NCBI GenBank assembly: GCA_013286045.1 | Contig: JABDGM010000003.1 | Span: 27,208 to 91,207 of the forward strand | Direction: 5' to 3' | DNA from: Planctomycetota bacterium | GTDB lineage: Bacteria > Planctomycetota > Planctomycetia > Pirellulales > Lacipirellulaceae | Length of the DNA: 64,000 nucleotides | Shown here: positions 19,033 to 27,650 of the stretch, one piece after another | Layout: every line of letters starts with the position of its first letter | Numbering within the stretch: position 1 is the stretch's first letter | Notes under the pieces: generated by a model | What the model was told of the DNA's origin: nothing | What the model saw: only the letters and a program-made list of their open reading frames with translations | Database searches by the model: none | Made by a program: the position numbers and the translations under genes

Positions 19033-20079
19033 ATGGCCACAACGACACCGCCGACGCCGCAAGCCGGCAAGACGCGTAATTTGGGCGACGTCTTGCAGGA
19101 GTTTCGCAATCATCGCGTCATCATGCAGCGCGAGCTGCAGAAGGTGATCATTGGTCAGGACCTCGTGATCGAGCAGATTTTCGCGGCGATTTTTACGCGC
19201 GGGCATTGTCTGCTCGTCGGTGTGCCGGGGCTCGCGAAAACGTTGATCGTGAGCACGCTTGCGCAGATTCTAGATCTGCAGTTCAAGCGGATTCAGTTCA
19301 CGCCGGATCTCATGCCGAGCGACATCACGGGCACGAGCGTGCTGGAAGAGGACGATCAAGGGCGGCGGAATTTTCGATTTGTCGAAGGGCCGATATTTAC
19401 GAACATTCTTCTCGCGGACGAAATCAACCGTACGCCGCCGAAGACGCAGGCCGCACTTCTGCAGGCGATGCAAGAGCGCGAAGTGACGGCGGGGCAATCG
19501 ACCTACTCGTTGCCGAATCCGTTTTTCACCATCGCGACGCAGAACCCGATCGAACAAGAAGGCACGTACCCGCTGCCGGAAGCACAATTGGATCGGTTCA
19601 TGTTCAATATCAAGGTTGATTATCCGAGCGCGTCGGAAGAGGAGCAGATTCTCGCAGCAACGACGCGGCAGGAAAAACCAGAAGTTAGCAAAGTGCTTTC
19701 GGAGCGCGCGATTCTCAATTTGCAGAAGCTGGTCGCTTCGGTGGCGGTGAGTGAGCACATCATAAAGTACGCTGCGGCGCTGATTCGAGCGACGCGGCCG
19801 AAGGATGTGTCGGCGCCGAAGTTCGTCCAGGACCTGGTTGATTGGGGTGCGGGTCCGCGGGCCGGGCAGTTTCTTATCAACGGCGGGAAGGCGCTCGCGG
19901 CGATGGACGGGCGGTTCAGCGTCTCGATTGATGACGTGCAGAAAGTTGCTGTGCCAGTGTTGCGGCATCGGATCAGCACGAACTTTCAAGCGCAAGCGGA
20001 AGGCATGACAACCGAAGATGTGATTGCGCGGTTGCTCAAAGAGATTCCTGTGCCGGCGATTCCGAAGTTTGCGGGCTGA
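19033..20079 (+). CDS. moxR: MoxR-family AAA+ ATPase
   Basis: 348 residues from the ATG at 19033; the longer frame (to 18958) is made from repeat sequence. MoxR ATPases act as chaperones for VWA proteins. Walker A is GVPGLAKT (63-70), Walker B LLADEINR (127-134), sensor 1 is in IATQNPIEQEGTYPLPEAQLDRF, and the C-terminal lid carries the usual VQDLVDWGAGPRAGQ. The RBS is weak (GGACG). It is followed by DUF58, BatA-like and VWA genes on the same strand, the standard order of this operon. The gap to DUF58 (94 bases) holds an inverted repeat, which may separate expression levels. Confidence 0.92.
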   Translation: MATTTPPTPQAGKTRNLGDVLQEFRNHRVIMQRELQKVIIGQDLVIEQIFAAIFTRGHCLLVGVPGLAKTLIVSTLAQILDLQFKRIQFTPDLMPSDITGTSVLEEDDQGRRNFRFVEGPIFTNILLADEINRTPPKTQAALLQAMQEREVTAGQSTYSLPNPFFTIATQNPIEQEGTYPLPEAQLDRFMFNIKVDYPSASEEEQILAATTRQEKPEVSKVLSERAILNLQKLVASVAVSEHIIKYAAALIRATRPKDVSAPKFVQDLVDWGAGPRAGQFLINGGKALAAMDGRFSVSIDDVQKVAVPVLRHRISTNFQAQAEGMTTEDVIARLLKEIPVPAIPKFAG

Positions 20080-20092
20080 CAAGACAATTGTT

Positions 20093-20154
20093 GACCACGG
20101 AGGCACGGAGAACACGGAGAAGGAATTCTTAATCTCTATGTTCTCCGTGCCTCG
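20093..20154. repeat. CCACGGAGGCACGGAG-type inverted repeat, copy 1
   Basis: A perfect 15-bp inverted repeat, GAGGCACGGAGAACA (20100-20114) with its complement at 20139-20153. It lies between moxR and the DUF58 gene and could fold as a hairpin in the operon mRNA. Confidence 0.7.
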
Positions 20155-20173
20155 TTTCTAAATAGTGCGCGCT

Positions 20174-21070
20174 ATGTCGACCGTAGAGAAATACCTTAAG
20201 CCGGAAGTGATTCGGCAGATTTCGCGGTTGGACTTGCGCGCGCAGTTCATCGTGCGCGGGTTTCTGCATGGTTTACATGCGAGCCCGTTTCACGGGTTTT
20301 CGGTCGAGTTCAGCGAACATCGCAGGTATACACCCGGCGACAACCCGCACGATATCGATTGGCTGGTCTACGCCAAGACGGACAAGTATTACGTCAAAAA
20401 GTTTGAAGCCGAGACGAACATCACCGGCTACTTGGCGATGGATTTGAGCGAGTCGATGGCGTACACGTATCGCCAGGAGCTGACGAAGCTCGATTACGCG
20501 ATTTGCTTGGCGGCCGCACTTTCCTATTTGATGATCCACCAGAGCGATCCCGTCGGGGTGGTGACGTTTGGAGAGAGCATTACGCACCACCTCGCGCCGA
20601 AGAGCAAGCGGCAACAGATTGGAAATATTCTGTCGCTACTTGCGCGAATAAAACCAAGTGGGACGACGGACGTGGGGCGGAGCCTCGTACAGCTGGCGGC
20701 GATGCTGAAGCATGCCAGCCTGATTATGGTCTTCAGCGATTTGCTGGCCGATCCGGAGCCGATCATCACGGCGATGCGACGGCTGCGGCACGGCGGGCAC
20801 GACGTGATTTTGTTCCATATTCTGGACGAGGCGGAGGTCGCATTTCCGTTTTCCGGTATGGTTGAGTTCGAAGAGCCGGAGACTCATACACGGCTGGAGG
20901 TAGATGCCGACAGTTATCGACGCGACTACCTGCAAGAGATTGAGCAGTTCCGCGAAACTTATCGCCGCGAATGCTTTCAGAGCGGGATCGATTACGTGCC
21001 GCTGGATACGAGCATGCCGTTTGATCGGGCGCTGACGGAGTATTTGGTGATGCGGCAGTCGCGAGGATAA
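20174..21070 (+). CDS. DUF58 protein with VWA-like fold
   Basis: 298 residues from the ATG at 20174. The DUF58 signature is clear: HASPFHGFSVEFSEHRRYTPGDNPHDIDW, then KKFEAETN and the VWA-like strand YLAMDLSESMAY, which retains D-x-S-x-S (DLSES) and is therefore potentially metal-binding. The later part IMVFSDLLADPEPI and VILFHILDEAE match the Rossmann-type core. It lacks a membrane segment in this family member, so it is probably cytoplasmic or attached through partners. It is the usual companion of MoxR, which is thought to remodel such VWA proteins. The exact process controlled in planctomycetes is unknown. Confidence 0.9.
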   Translation: MSTVEKYLKPEVIRQISRLDLRAQFIVRGFLHGLHASPFHGFSVEFSEHRRYTPGDNPHDIDWLVYAKTDKYYVKKFEAETNITGYLAMDLSESMAYTYRQELTKLDYAICLAAALSYLMIHQSDPVGVVTFGESITHHLAPKSKRQQIGNILSLLARIKPSGTTDVGRSLVQLAAMLKHASLIMVFSDLLADPEPIITAMRRLRHGGHDVILFHILDEAEVAFPFSGMVEFEEPETHTRLEVDADSYRRDYLQEIEQFRETYRRECFQSGIDYVPLDTSMPFDRALTEYLVMRQSRG

Positions 21071-21077
21071 AGGCAGA

Positions 21078-21228
21078 TTAACCACGGAGACACGGAAATC
21101 ACGGAGAAACATGAAATGGGAATTGCAAAAATGAGTGATGCGAAGTGCTCACTGCAGGTTCTGCATTTTGAATCTCGCTTTTTGCGTGCTTAATTTCCTC
21201 TCCGTGCCCTCCGTGCCTCCGTGGTTAA
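21078..21228. repeat. CCACGGAG-type inverted repeat pair, copy 2
   Basis: TTAACCACGGAG (21078-21089) and CTCCGTGGTTAA (21217-21228) are perfect inverse complements 127 bases apart, each with further CACGG/CCGTG words next to it. They bracket almost the whole gap between DUF58 and the BatA-like gene; the interior contains a degenerate TGCAAA-type stretch. Confidence 0.65.
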
Positions 21229-21249
21229 TTGTTCCGGGATGTTTTTGAG

Positions 21250-23445
21250 ATGGGTTTTGTCACACCAGCATTGATCGGCGGCGCGGCGCTCGTGGCGTTG
21301 CCGATCGTGCTGCATCTCATCATGCGGCGGGAGACGAAGCTGCTTACGTTTCCGGCGCTGCGGTTTGTGCAACAACGGCGGTTGATGAATCAGCATCGGC
21401 TGCGGTTGCGGCAGTTGCTGCTCTTGGCGTTGCGATGCGCGATCATTGCTTTGCTTGCGCTGGCCTTGGCACGCCCGACGTTGCGCGGCTCAGCCGGAGC
21501 GGGCAAGGAAGGCGCGGCGGTCGCGACGGCCCTCGTATTCGATAATTCGCTGCGGATGCAGTACGAGCAGGAAAGCCAGACACGCTGGCAGAAAGCTAAG
21601 GAGCTGGCGGGGTGGGTGGTGAAGCAATTGCCCGCTGATGCGCCGATCACGGTAGTCGATCGCGGTGGAAGGCAGCGTGGGCAGGATTTGAACCGCGACG
21701 CGGCGGAGATGCGAATTGAGCGGCTGGAGCCTAGTGCCGCCGTCCGACCGATGGAGGACACGCTGCGAGATGCGACGCGATGGCTGGCGAGCAAAAAAGA
21801 CTTTCGCGGTGAAGTCTATGTGTTTACGGATCTCTCGGCCGAGGCTTGGTCTGCTACTGCCGTGAGCGAATTTACAAAATCGCTCGACTCGTTGCCTGGC
21901 GCGAACGTGTACTTGATAGACGTTGGAGTGCTCGACCCGCAGGAGCGGGGGTTGGGGCCGCTGCGTCTTTCGAGCCAGCGGGTGGCGACGACGGGCAAGC
22001 TGCAACTCACTGCCGATCTAACGCGAACGGGTGCTGCGAGCAAGGAACCGGAAACGACCGTGGAACTGTATTTGAGCGATCGCGCCAATAAGTTCGAGAA
22101 GCGCGGTCAGGAGGTGGTGTCGAACAGTGCAGAATCAGCCCCCGTTGAGTTTTCGCTTTCGGGGTTGGAGCCGGGACCACATCAGGGGTTTGTGCGGATC
22201 GTGGGGAGTGATCCGCTGAGCTGCGACGACACGCGGTACTTCACGATCGATGTTCGCCCGCCGAGCAAAGTTTTGCTGCTGGGTGAGAAAGCGGATGACA
22301 CGATCTTTCTGCGCGAAGCGCTAGCTCCGACGGCGGCAGCGGGAAGCGCGCAGTCGGAATTCTCATGCGAGGTGCGGACGTATTCCGACATGGGGCGGCT
22401 GAAGTTGGCGGACTATTCGGCGGTATTTTTGGTGAATCCGCCGCCGCTCGCGAAAACTGCGTGGGACGCGCTGGCCGAATTCGCGGAAGCGGGCGGCGGC
22501 GTGGGAATTTCGCTGGGTCGCAATGCGCGGCGCGAAGAGATGGACGGCGCCGACGCCCAGCGATTGCTGCCGGCGAAGTTGAAATGGCAATCGCACGATA
22601 CCACATACTTGCGACCGGTTGCAGTCGAACATCCAGCGCTGCGCGACTTGGCCTCGGTTACGGACAGCGCGCCGTGGTCGGAGTTTCCGGTGTTCAAATA
22701 CTGGGAACTCGAGCCCGGGGCAGAGCCGGCCGAAGTCATCTCCACGTTTGCCAATGGCAAACCAGCGATTGTTGAGCGGCAAATTGGTTCGGGCCGCGTG
22801 GTGATGTTCACGACGTCGATGTCCGACTACGCTTCGGCGGATGCTTGGAATTTGTTGCCGACGGCACCAGATCCTTGGCCATTCATCGCATTGGCGAACG
22901 GCATCGCACGCTATCTAACCGGAGCGGGTCAGGCGCAATTGAATTATTTAGCAGGCCAAACGGTCGTGTTGCCGCTGACACCGGACGAGCAGGTTTCTAG
23001 TTACGTGCTGCAGCTCCCAGATGCGAGTGCGATGCGGCAAACGCTGGCGGCGGGGCAACACGATCTATCGATCGCTTCGACCGAGGAGTTGGGGAATTAT
23101 CGAGTTCGTGCGGGCGGCGACCAGGAAAAGCTGGATCGCGGCTTTAGCGTGAATTTGCCGACGGATGAGACTCAATTGGGGCGGGTCGCGGTACCTGAGC
23201 TCGTTAAAAGCTTGGGAAGCGAACGTACGAGGACGGCGAGAACGCGTGAAGAAATCGAAGTGCGGGTCGGAGTTGGCCGAGTGGGTCACGAGCTTTTCCC
23301 GGCATTGATTCTCGCCGTGGCGTTAGCGTTGGCGGCGGAACAGTTGCTTGCTAATCGGTTCTACGAATCGGTAGGGGCGACAGGGCGAACGGAGCCCAAG
23401 ACGGCTGCGAACCTCGTGGGAGGCGCGCCGTCGACTTCGCCATGA
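21250..23445 (+). CDS. BatA-like membrane protein with N-terminal aerotolerance domain
   Basis: 731 residues from the ATG at 21250. The start MGFVTPALIGGAALVALPIVLHLI and the following RRLMNQHRLRLRQLLLLALRC are the BatA domain: two membrane helices (about 8-26 and 57-75) around a basic loop. A VWA-like region follows, but its motif DNSLR (98-102) replaces the last Ser of D-x-S-x-S, so metal binding is doubtful. The middle has beta-rich segments (ELYLSDRAN, GFVRIVGSDPLSCDDTRYF) and a glutamine-amidotransferase-like part (KVLLLGEK to ISLGRNARREEMDGA). A last membrane helix lies near LFPALILAVALALAAE. It faces the periplasm and probably works with the VWA protein that begins in the last four bases of this gene. 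Confidence 0.85.
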   Translation: MGFVTPALIGGAALVALPIVLHLIMRRETKLLTFPALRFVQQRRLMNQHRLRLRQLLLLALRCAIIALLALALARPTLRGSAGAGKEGAAVATALVFDNSLRMQYEQESQTRWQKAKELAGWVVKQLPADAPITVVDRGGRQRGQDLNRDAAEMRIERLEPSAAVRPMEDTLRDATRWLASKKDFRGEVYVFTDLSAEAWSATAVSEFTKSLDSLPGANVYLIDVGVLDPQERGLGPLRLSSQRVATTGKLQLTADLTRTGAASKEPETTVELYLSDRANKFEKRGQEVVSNSAESAPVEFSLSGLEPGPHQGFVRIVGSDPLSCDDTRYFTIDVRPPSKVLLLGEKADDTIFLREALAPTAAAGSAQSEFSCEVRTYSDMGRLKLADYSAVFLVNPPPLAKTAWDALAEFAEAGGGVGISLGRNARREEMDGADAQRLLPAKLKWQSHDTTYLRPVAVEHPALRDLASVTDSAPWSEFPVFKYWELEPGAEPAEVISTFANGKPAIVERQIGSGRVVMFTTSMSDYASADAWNLLPTAPDPWPFIALANGIARYLTGAGQAQLNYLAGQTVVLPLTPDEQVSSYVLQLPDASAMRQTLAAGQHDLSIASTEELGNYRVRAGGDQEKLDRGFSVNLPTDETQLGRVAVPELVKSLGSERTRTARTREEIEVRVGVGRVGHELFPALILAVALALAAEQLLANRFYESVGATGRTEPKTAANLVGGAPSTSP

Positions 23446-25778
23446 ACGGATTCGAAATACGCCTGCAGCCAGTGGTTGGCTGGCCGACCGTGCTCATTGT
23501 GACGGCGGTGCTGCTTGGGCTTCTGTTGGTGCGGCCGCGGCATGTTCGATTGATCAAGCGGCAATGGGCTGCGCTCATCGCCTTGCGGCTACTGGTCATT
23601 CTCTTGATGTTTTTCGCCCTGCTGCGACCGTCATTCGTGTACACGAAAACGGAACCGGTGCCGGGATCGCTGATTCTGCTTGTCGATGGTTCGCGCAGCA
23701 TGCAGGTGGCCGACTCGCTTGGCGATAAGCCGCGTTGGGATGCGATGAAGCTGCTGCTGGATGCGGCATCGAAGGACCTGGGAAAATTGGCGGCCAAATG
23801 GAATGTTACGGCCTATGAGTTTGGCGGCGAAACCAAGAAGGTCGATTTACAGGATGGGAAGCTGACGCTGGCCGCGAGTGCCGATGGCGAAGAGTCGGCA
23901 ATTGGCGCAGCGATCGGCGATGCGCTCGATCGAGAGCCGAGCAAACACGTGATGGGCGTGCTGCTGTTGAGCGATGGGGCGCAGCGTGCGGCGCCGCCTC
24001 GCGATATGCCGCCGCAGGTGGCGGCGCGCCGCTTAACGGCGGAGAACATTCCGCTGTATACGTTCACGTTCGGTAAATCAGGCGGGCGCGAGCGGGCCGA
24101 TCTGAGCATGAGTGACCTGGTGACGAACGAAACCATCTTCACGGAAACTCCGACGGAAGTCCGTGCTCGGCTCACTGCGTTAGGCTACGCCAATCAGCGC
24201 GTGAAAGTGCAGCTGTTGTGGGAAACCGCAAAAGGAATGGAGGCAGTCGATACGACCCAGGTTGATACCGGGATTGAAGGCGGGGCCACGCCTGTGGTCC
24301 TGCACTACACCCCGCAGAAGCCGGGCGAATATAAGGTGACGGTCCGCGTTGAGCCGCGAGAAGGGGAACTCATCACAACAAATAATGAAGTCAGCACGTT
24401 TGTTACTGTACGTCCGGGCGGAATCAATGTGTTGTATCTAGTTGGTACGCAGCGTGTGAGCGGCGGACCGGGACAGGAACAACGGTTCGTGCGGGCATCG
24501 CTTGCGCAGTCGCCAGATATTGTCGTGGCGCGGCGGCTGGTTAATTACCAACCGATGGGGGCGGATATCACGGATTTAATTGGTCACGGAAAAGGTGGCG
24601 GACATTCGTCGACACCGGAACCCGATGTGACGATCGTTGACAATGTCGATGAACAGGGACTGAGCGAGGGAAGTTGGAAAGCGATCGCGGATCGCGTGCA
24701 GCACGGGATGGGCCTTCTCATGACGGGCGGCTACCACAGTTTTGGGCCGGGCGGTTACCGTGGCACGCCGCTCGCGGACGTGTTGCCAATCGAAATTGGG
24801 CCCGCTCAAAGGCAAGATTTTAACGAGCCGCTGCGGCAAGACGTGCAGATTGCGGGCCCGCTTCACATTCGGCCGGCAGCGCCGCTAGGCGAGCGGCATC
24901 CGGTGATGCAGTTGGAAGGTTCGGGAGCAGCCGGCCCGGGCGCAGCGAAGACAAATACCGGCAATGTATGGAACCAATTGCCGCCATTGGATGGCGCGAA
25001 TCGGATCGAACGAAGCGAATTGAAACCGAACTCGCAGGTGCTCGCTGAGGCCGATGATCCGCAGAAGCACCCGCTAGTTGTCGCGGGTCAAGCTGGTGAA
25101 GGCCGGGTGTTGGCATTGGCAGGAGACTCCACGTGGCGTTGGCAGATGAGTGGATTCGGCGAGGCCCATCGGCGATTTTGGCGGCAAGTAGTGTTGTGGC
25201 TCGCAAAAAAGGACGAGCACACTGAGGGAAAAGTCTGGATCAAATTAGCGGGGCGTCGCGTGATGCGGGGCTCGCATGTGGAATTCAGTGTTGGCGCCGA
25301 CAGTCCGCAAGGCGAGCCGATGCCGAACGCGCAGTTCGACATTTCTGTTCAAACGCCTGAGGGTCACAGCGAGGCGGTACGACCGGCTAAAACCTCGGAT
25401 GGCATTGCGGCCACGTTTCGCGAGACATCGAAACCGGGCGATTATCGGATTGTTGTGAAAGCAAAAGACGGTGGCACAGAATTGGGGACCGCGGAGGCTC
25501 GGTTCCTGGTGCCGAACCAGGATCTGGAACTCGATCGCCCGGCGGCAGAGCCGACGTTAATGGCTCAGTTGGCGGAAATGACGAAGCCGGCCGGCGGGGC
25601 CGCGATGGCCGCGGAGGAATTGCCGGATTTGCTAAAGCGGTTGGCGGCGAAGCCGCCGGAGTTGAAAGAAGAGGTGACGGCCAAAGTTACCTATTGGGAT
25701 ACGTGGCCGTTTTTCCTGGCGTTTGTCGGATTGCTAGGCGGCGAGTGGTATTTGCGTAAGCGATGGGGAATGGTTTAG
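23442..25778 (+). CDS. VWA/glutamine-amidotransferase-like membrane protein
   Basis: 778 residues; its ATG overlaps the preceding stop (ATGA), so translation is coupled. Two membrane helices near residues 15-32 and 44-62 are followed by a VWA domain with an intact D-x-S-x-S (DGSRS, 82-86), a later Thr/Asp position and VLLLSDGAQR. Then come beta-sandwich-like repeats (QKPGEYKVTVRVEP; SKPGDYRIVVKAKD) around a class-I glutamine-amidotransferase-like domain (GGINVLYLVG ... GLLMTGGYHSFGPGGYRGTPLADVLPI, ending GRVLALAGDSTWRWQMSG). The catalytic Cys of true amidotransferases is not present in GGYHSFG. A C-terminal helix (WPFFLAFVGLLGGEWYL) anchors the end. It is the large final member of the moxR operon, likely acting on the envelope. 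Confidence 0.85.
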   Translation: MNGFEIRLQPVVGWPTVLIVTAVLLGLLLVRPRHVRLIKRQWAALIALRLLVILLMFFALLRPSFVYTKTEPVPGSLILLVDGSRSMQVADSLGDKPRWDAMKLLLDAASKDLGKLAAKWNVTAYEFGGETKKVDLQDGKLTLAASADGEESAIGAAIGDALDREPSKHVMGVLLLSDGAQRAAPPRDMPPQVAARRLTAENIPLYTFTFGKSGGRERADLSMSDLVTNETIFTETPTEVRARLTALGYANQRVKVQLLWETAKGMEAVDTTQVDTGIEGGATPVVLHYTPQKPGEYKVTVRVEPREGELITTNNEVSTFVTVRPGGINVLYLVGTQRVSGGPGQEQRFVRASLAQSPDIVVARRLVNYQPMGADITDLIGHGKGGGHSSTPEPDVTIVDNVDEQGLSEGSWKAIADRVQHGMGLLMTGGYHSFGPGGYRGTPLADVLPIEIGPAQRQDFNEPLRQDVQIAGPLHIRPAAPLGERHPVMQLEGSGAAGPGAAKTNTGNVWNQLPPLDGANRIERSELKPNSQVLAEADDPQKHPLVVAGQAGEGRVLALAGDSTWRWQMSGFGEAHRRFWRQVVLWLAKKDEHTEGKVWIKLAGRRVMRGSHVEFSVGADSPQGEPMPNAQFDISVQTPEGHSEAVRPAKTSDGIAATFRETSKPGDYRIVVKAKDGGTELGTAEARFLVPNQDLELDRPAAEPTLMAQLAEMTKPAGGAAMAAEELPDLLKRLAAKPPELKEEVTAKVTYWDTWPFFLAFVGLLGGEWYLRKRWGMV

Positions 25779-25800
25779 CCCGTCCTTCGGCCGAGATCTG

Positions 25801-26499
25801 CTAACGCTCCGATTTAGATGCGGTCCAGGTCCAATGGCGATCGGATGTCATGCGAAGTGATTCCCGATCGAATGCATAGCGTGCGACAAGATCGCTCATT
25901 TCTTTAACGGTCAGCGCCGCTTGGAGTGATTCCGTGAAAAGTCGGCGCTGATATTGGGTGGCATCTCCGGCGTACGTTGCGGCCAGCCGCCGAAGTGCGG
26001 GTTCATCGTGCGGGCGAGCGAGGTCGCGATGAAACAAGAGCCCGCCTGGCTTCGTAGTTCGCACGGCTTCTGCGATGACGGTTACGGGCTCGGGAATGTG
26101 GTGGAAGCTACTGTTGCTGATGACGACGTCAAAAGTGTCTAAATCGAACGGCAATTGCTTGGCATCTGCGAGGATCAGCGTGATGCAGTTTGCGACACCC
26201 GCCGCGGTGACGTTTTTTTCTGCGAGCATGAGCATGTTCTTGGCGGCGTCGACTGCAGTGATCCGCGCATTCTGGAAATGGCGGGCTAGTTCGATGGCGA
26301 TTTGCGCGGTGCCGGCGCCGAGGTCGAGAATTTGTAGCGGGGCGTGGGTGTTTACTGGTCGCTGAAGCGACCAGTCCGTCATGGCAGCGAGCAGGTCGGT
26401 GACGAAGATTTCGTTCACCGCCGTGTGGTCCATTGCGTCGTATTCAGCGGCGTCCTCGGCGGAGTCCATCACTTCGGGTTCGAGGATACGTTGGAGCAT
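25801..26499 (-). CDS. class I SAM-dependent methyltransferase
   Basis: 232 residues. Motif I is ILDLGAGTAQIAIELA (57-72), motif II is ARITAVDAAKNML, followed by the ITLILADAKQLPF and DVVISNSSFHHIPEP segments typical of the Methyltransf_11/25 class. It transfers a methyl group from S-adenosylmethionine to an unknown acceptor. Residues 41-48 (TDWSLQRP), just before motif I, are encoded by the palindrome at 26354-26379, which is found again inside the GH57 gene. This segment looks like an insertion in a linker and is not expected to harm the fold. The gene is convergent with the moxR operon. No RBS is evident. Confidence 0.85.
   Translation of the reverse strand: MLQRILEPEVMDSAEDAAEYDAMDHTAVNEIFVTDLLAAMTDWSLQRPVNTHAPLQILDLGAGTAQIAIELARHFQNARITAVDAAKNMLMLAEKNVTAAGVANCITLILADAKQLPFDLDTFDVVISNSSFHHIPEPVTVIAEAVRTTKPGGLLFHRDLARPHDEPALRRLAATYAGDATQYQRRLFTESLQAALTVKEMSDLVARYAFDRESLRMTSDRHWTWTASKSER
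26354..26379. repeat. 26-bp palindromic element inside the methyltransferase gene
   Basis: Core GGTCGCTTCAGCGACC on the minus strand, forming an almost perfect palindrome of 22 bases plus four flanking bases. All 26 bases recur at 46080-46105 in the GH57 gene. Here it is translated as TDWSLQRP. Confidence 0.8.
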
Positions 26500-26562
26500 A
26501 ACGGCAATCTCATTTCGCCACAGTGAACACCGAGGCCACTGAGATGTCAGCCGCCAGGCCCA

Positions 26563-27555
26563 CTAGGGTTTGATCACAATCTTACCAGCGAGCGCTCCGG
26601 ATTTTGCGACGGTGCTCTCTTCTTGCAGGCGGTGGGCTTCGGCGGCCTGATCGAGCGGCATGACTCGATCGATGCGAGGCTTGAGTTTGCCCGCGGCCAA
26701 CCAGCGGTTGATGTCATCGGCTCCCGCGCGCAGTTCTTCGGGTGTGGCGTTGAATACCGCGAAGCCATAGAGGCTACACCCCTTCACGTAGAAAGTGCCG
26801 ACGGGGAAAACCGGCTTGGCATCGCGGCCTGCCATCAGAATAAAGCGGCCACGCGGGGCAAGTAACGGAAAGGCGAGTTCGAAGTTTGGTTCCCGCAATG
26901 TTTCCCACCATACGTTGATGCCGTTTGGCGCGGCTTCCTTAATTCGCGCGCCAACATCTTCGGTTTTGTAGTTGATGGCGACATCGGCGCCCAAATCGTG
27001 GCAGAGTTTGACTTTTTCGTCGGTGCCGGCGGTTGTGACGACGCGGGCGCCAAGCGCCTTAGACATTTGAACGACCATCGAACCGATTCCGCCAGTGCCG
27101 CCGTTCACAAAAAGCGTTTCGCCGGACTGTAACTTTGCGTCGCGTACAAGACCGAGATGCGCCGTCAGGCTGACGAGCGCACACGCGGCTGCAGTTTCGT
27201 CACTCACGCCCGGGGGAATCAAGTAGAGCCAACTTTCGTCGACGGCGGCGAATTCGGCGAATGTGCCTTGTCGACCAAGGAGCCCTTGGTTCGATCCCCA
27301 CACGCGGTCGCCTACTTTGAATCGTTTGGCGGTGGGGCCGACTTTCTCGACGACGCCTGCAAGATCGCAACCTACCACGAACGGCAGTGGGATGTTCATC
27401 GGGACCGTGCCGGCGCGAATGTAGGTATCTACCGGATTGAGTGCGGCGGCTTTTACGCGAACCAGCAACTGGCTTGAGGTGGGTTCCGGAGTGGGAAGCT
27501 CGCCGACGATGATATTTTCGGGAGGGCCGGTTTGTTTGATGTAGGCGGCTTTCAT
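26563..27555 (-). CDS. NADPH:quinone reductase-like zinc-independent oxidoreductase
   Basis: 330 residues from the ATG at 27553-27555; the longer frame to 27615 is encoded by repeat sequence. It belongs to the MDR superfamily quinone oxidoreductase group, which reduces quinones or enones with NADPH. The substrate domain has MKAAYIKQTGPPENI, ALNPVDTYIRAG and GCDLAGVVEKVG; the nucleotide fold has VNGGTGGIGSMVVQMSKALGARVVTTAGTDEK, the usual GGxGGxG-type loop of this subfamily. The Cys ligands of the structural zinc in alcohol dehydrogenases are missing, as expected. It runs in the same direction as the methyltransferase gene, 63 bases apart; functional connection is unknown. Confidence 0.9.
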   Translation of the reverse strand: MKAAYIKQTGPPENIIVGELPTPEPTSSQLLVRVKAAALNPVDTYIRAGTVPMNIPLPFVVGCDLAGVVEKVGPTAKRFKVGDRVWGSNQGLLGRQGTFAEFAAVDESWLYLIPPGVSDETAAACALVSLTAHLGLVRDAKLQSGETLFVNGGTGGIGSMVVQMSKALGARVVTTAGTDEKVKLCHDLGADVAINYKTEDVGARIKEAAPNGINVWWETLREPNFELAFPLLAPRGRFILMAGRDAKPVFPVGTFYVKGCSLYGFAVFNATPEELRAGADDINRWLAAGKLKPRIDRVMPLDQAAEAHRLQEESTVAKSGALAGKIVIKP

Positions 27556-27576
27556 AATGGGTGGCCTGAGCGCTGC

Positions 27577-27596
27577 GCTGCGCGTCGCGGCTAAAC
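27577..27596. repeat. dispersed repeat ending in GCGGCTAAAC, copy 2
   Basis: gctgcgcgtcgcggctaaac; one mismatch to 13271-13290. It sits between the divergent oxidoreductase and GTPase genes. Confidence 0.5.
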
Positions 27597-27614
27597 TTGG
27601 TGATCGATAGGTCA

Positions 27615-27644
27615 TTGGAGAGGGTTCGGCGAGTGACCTATAAT
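27615..27644 (+). promoter_or_regulatory. promoter of the GTPase pair, probably leaderless
   Basis: TTGGAG (27615-27620), an 18-base spacer and a perfect TATAAT (27639-27644). The expected start of transcription, about seven bases downstream, coincides with the ATG at 27651, and no Shine-Dalgarno sequence is present, so the mRNA may start at the initiation codon. Confidence 0.6.
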
Positions 27645-27650
27645 AGCCGC

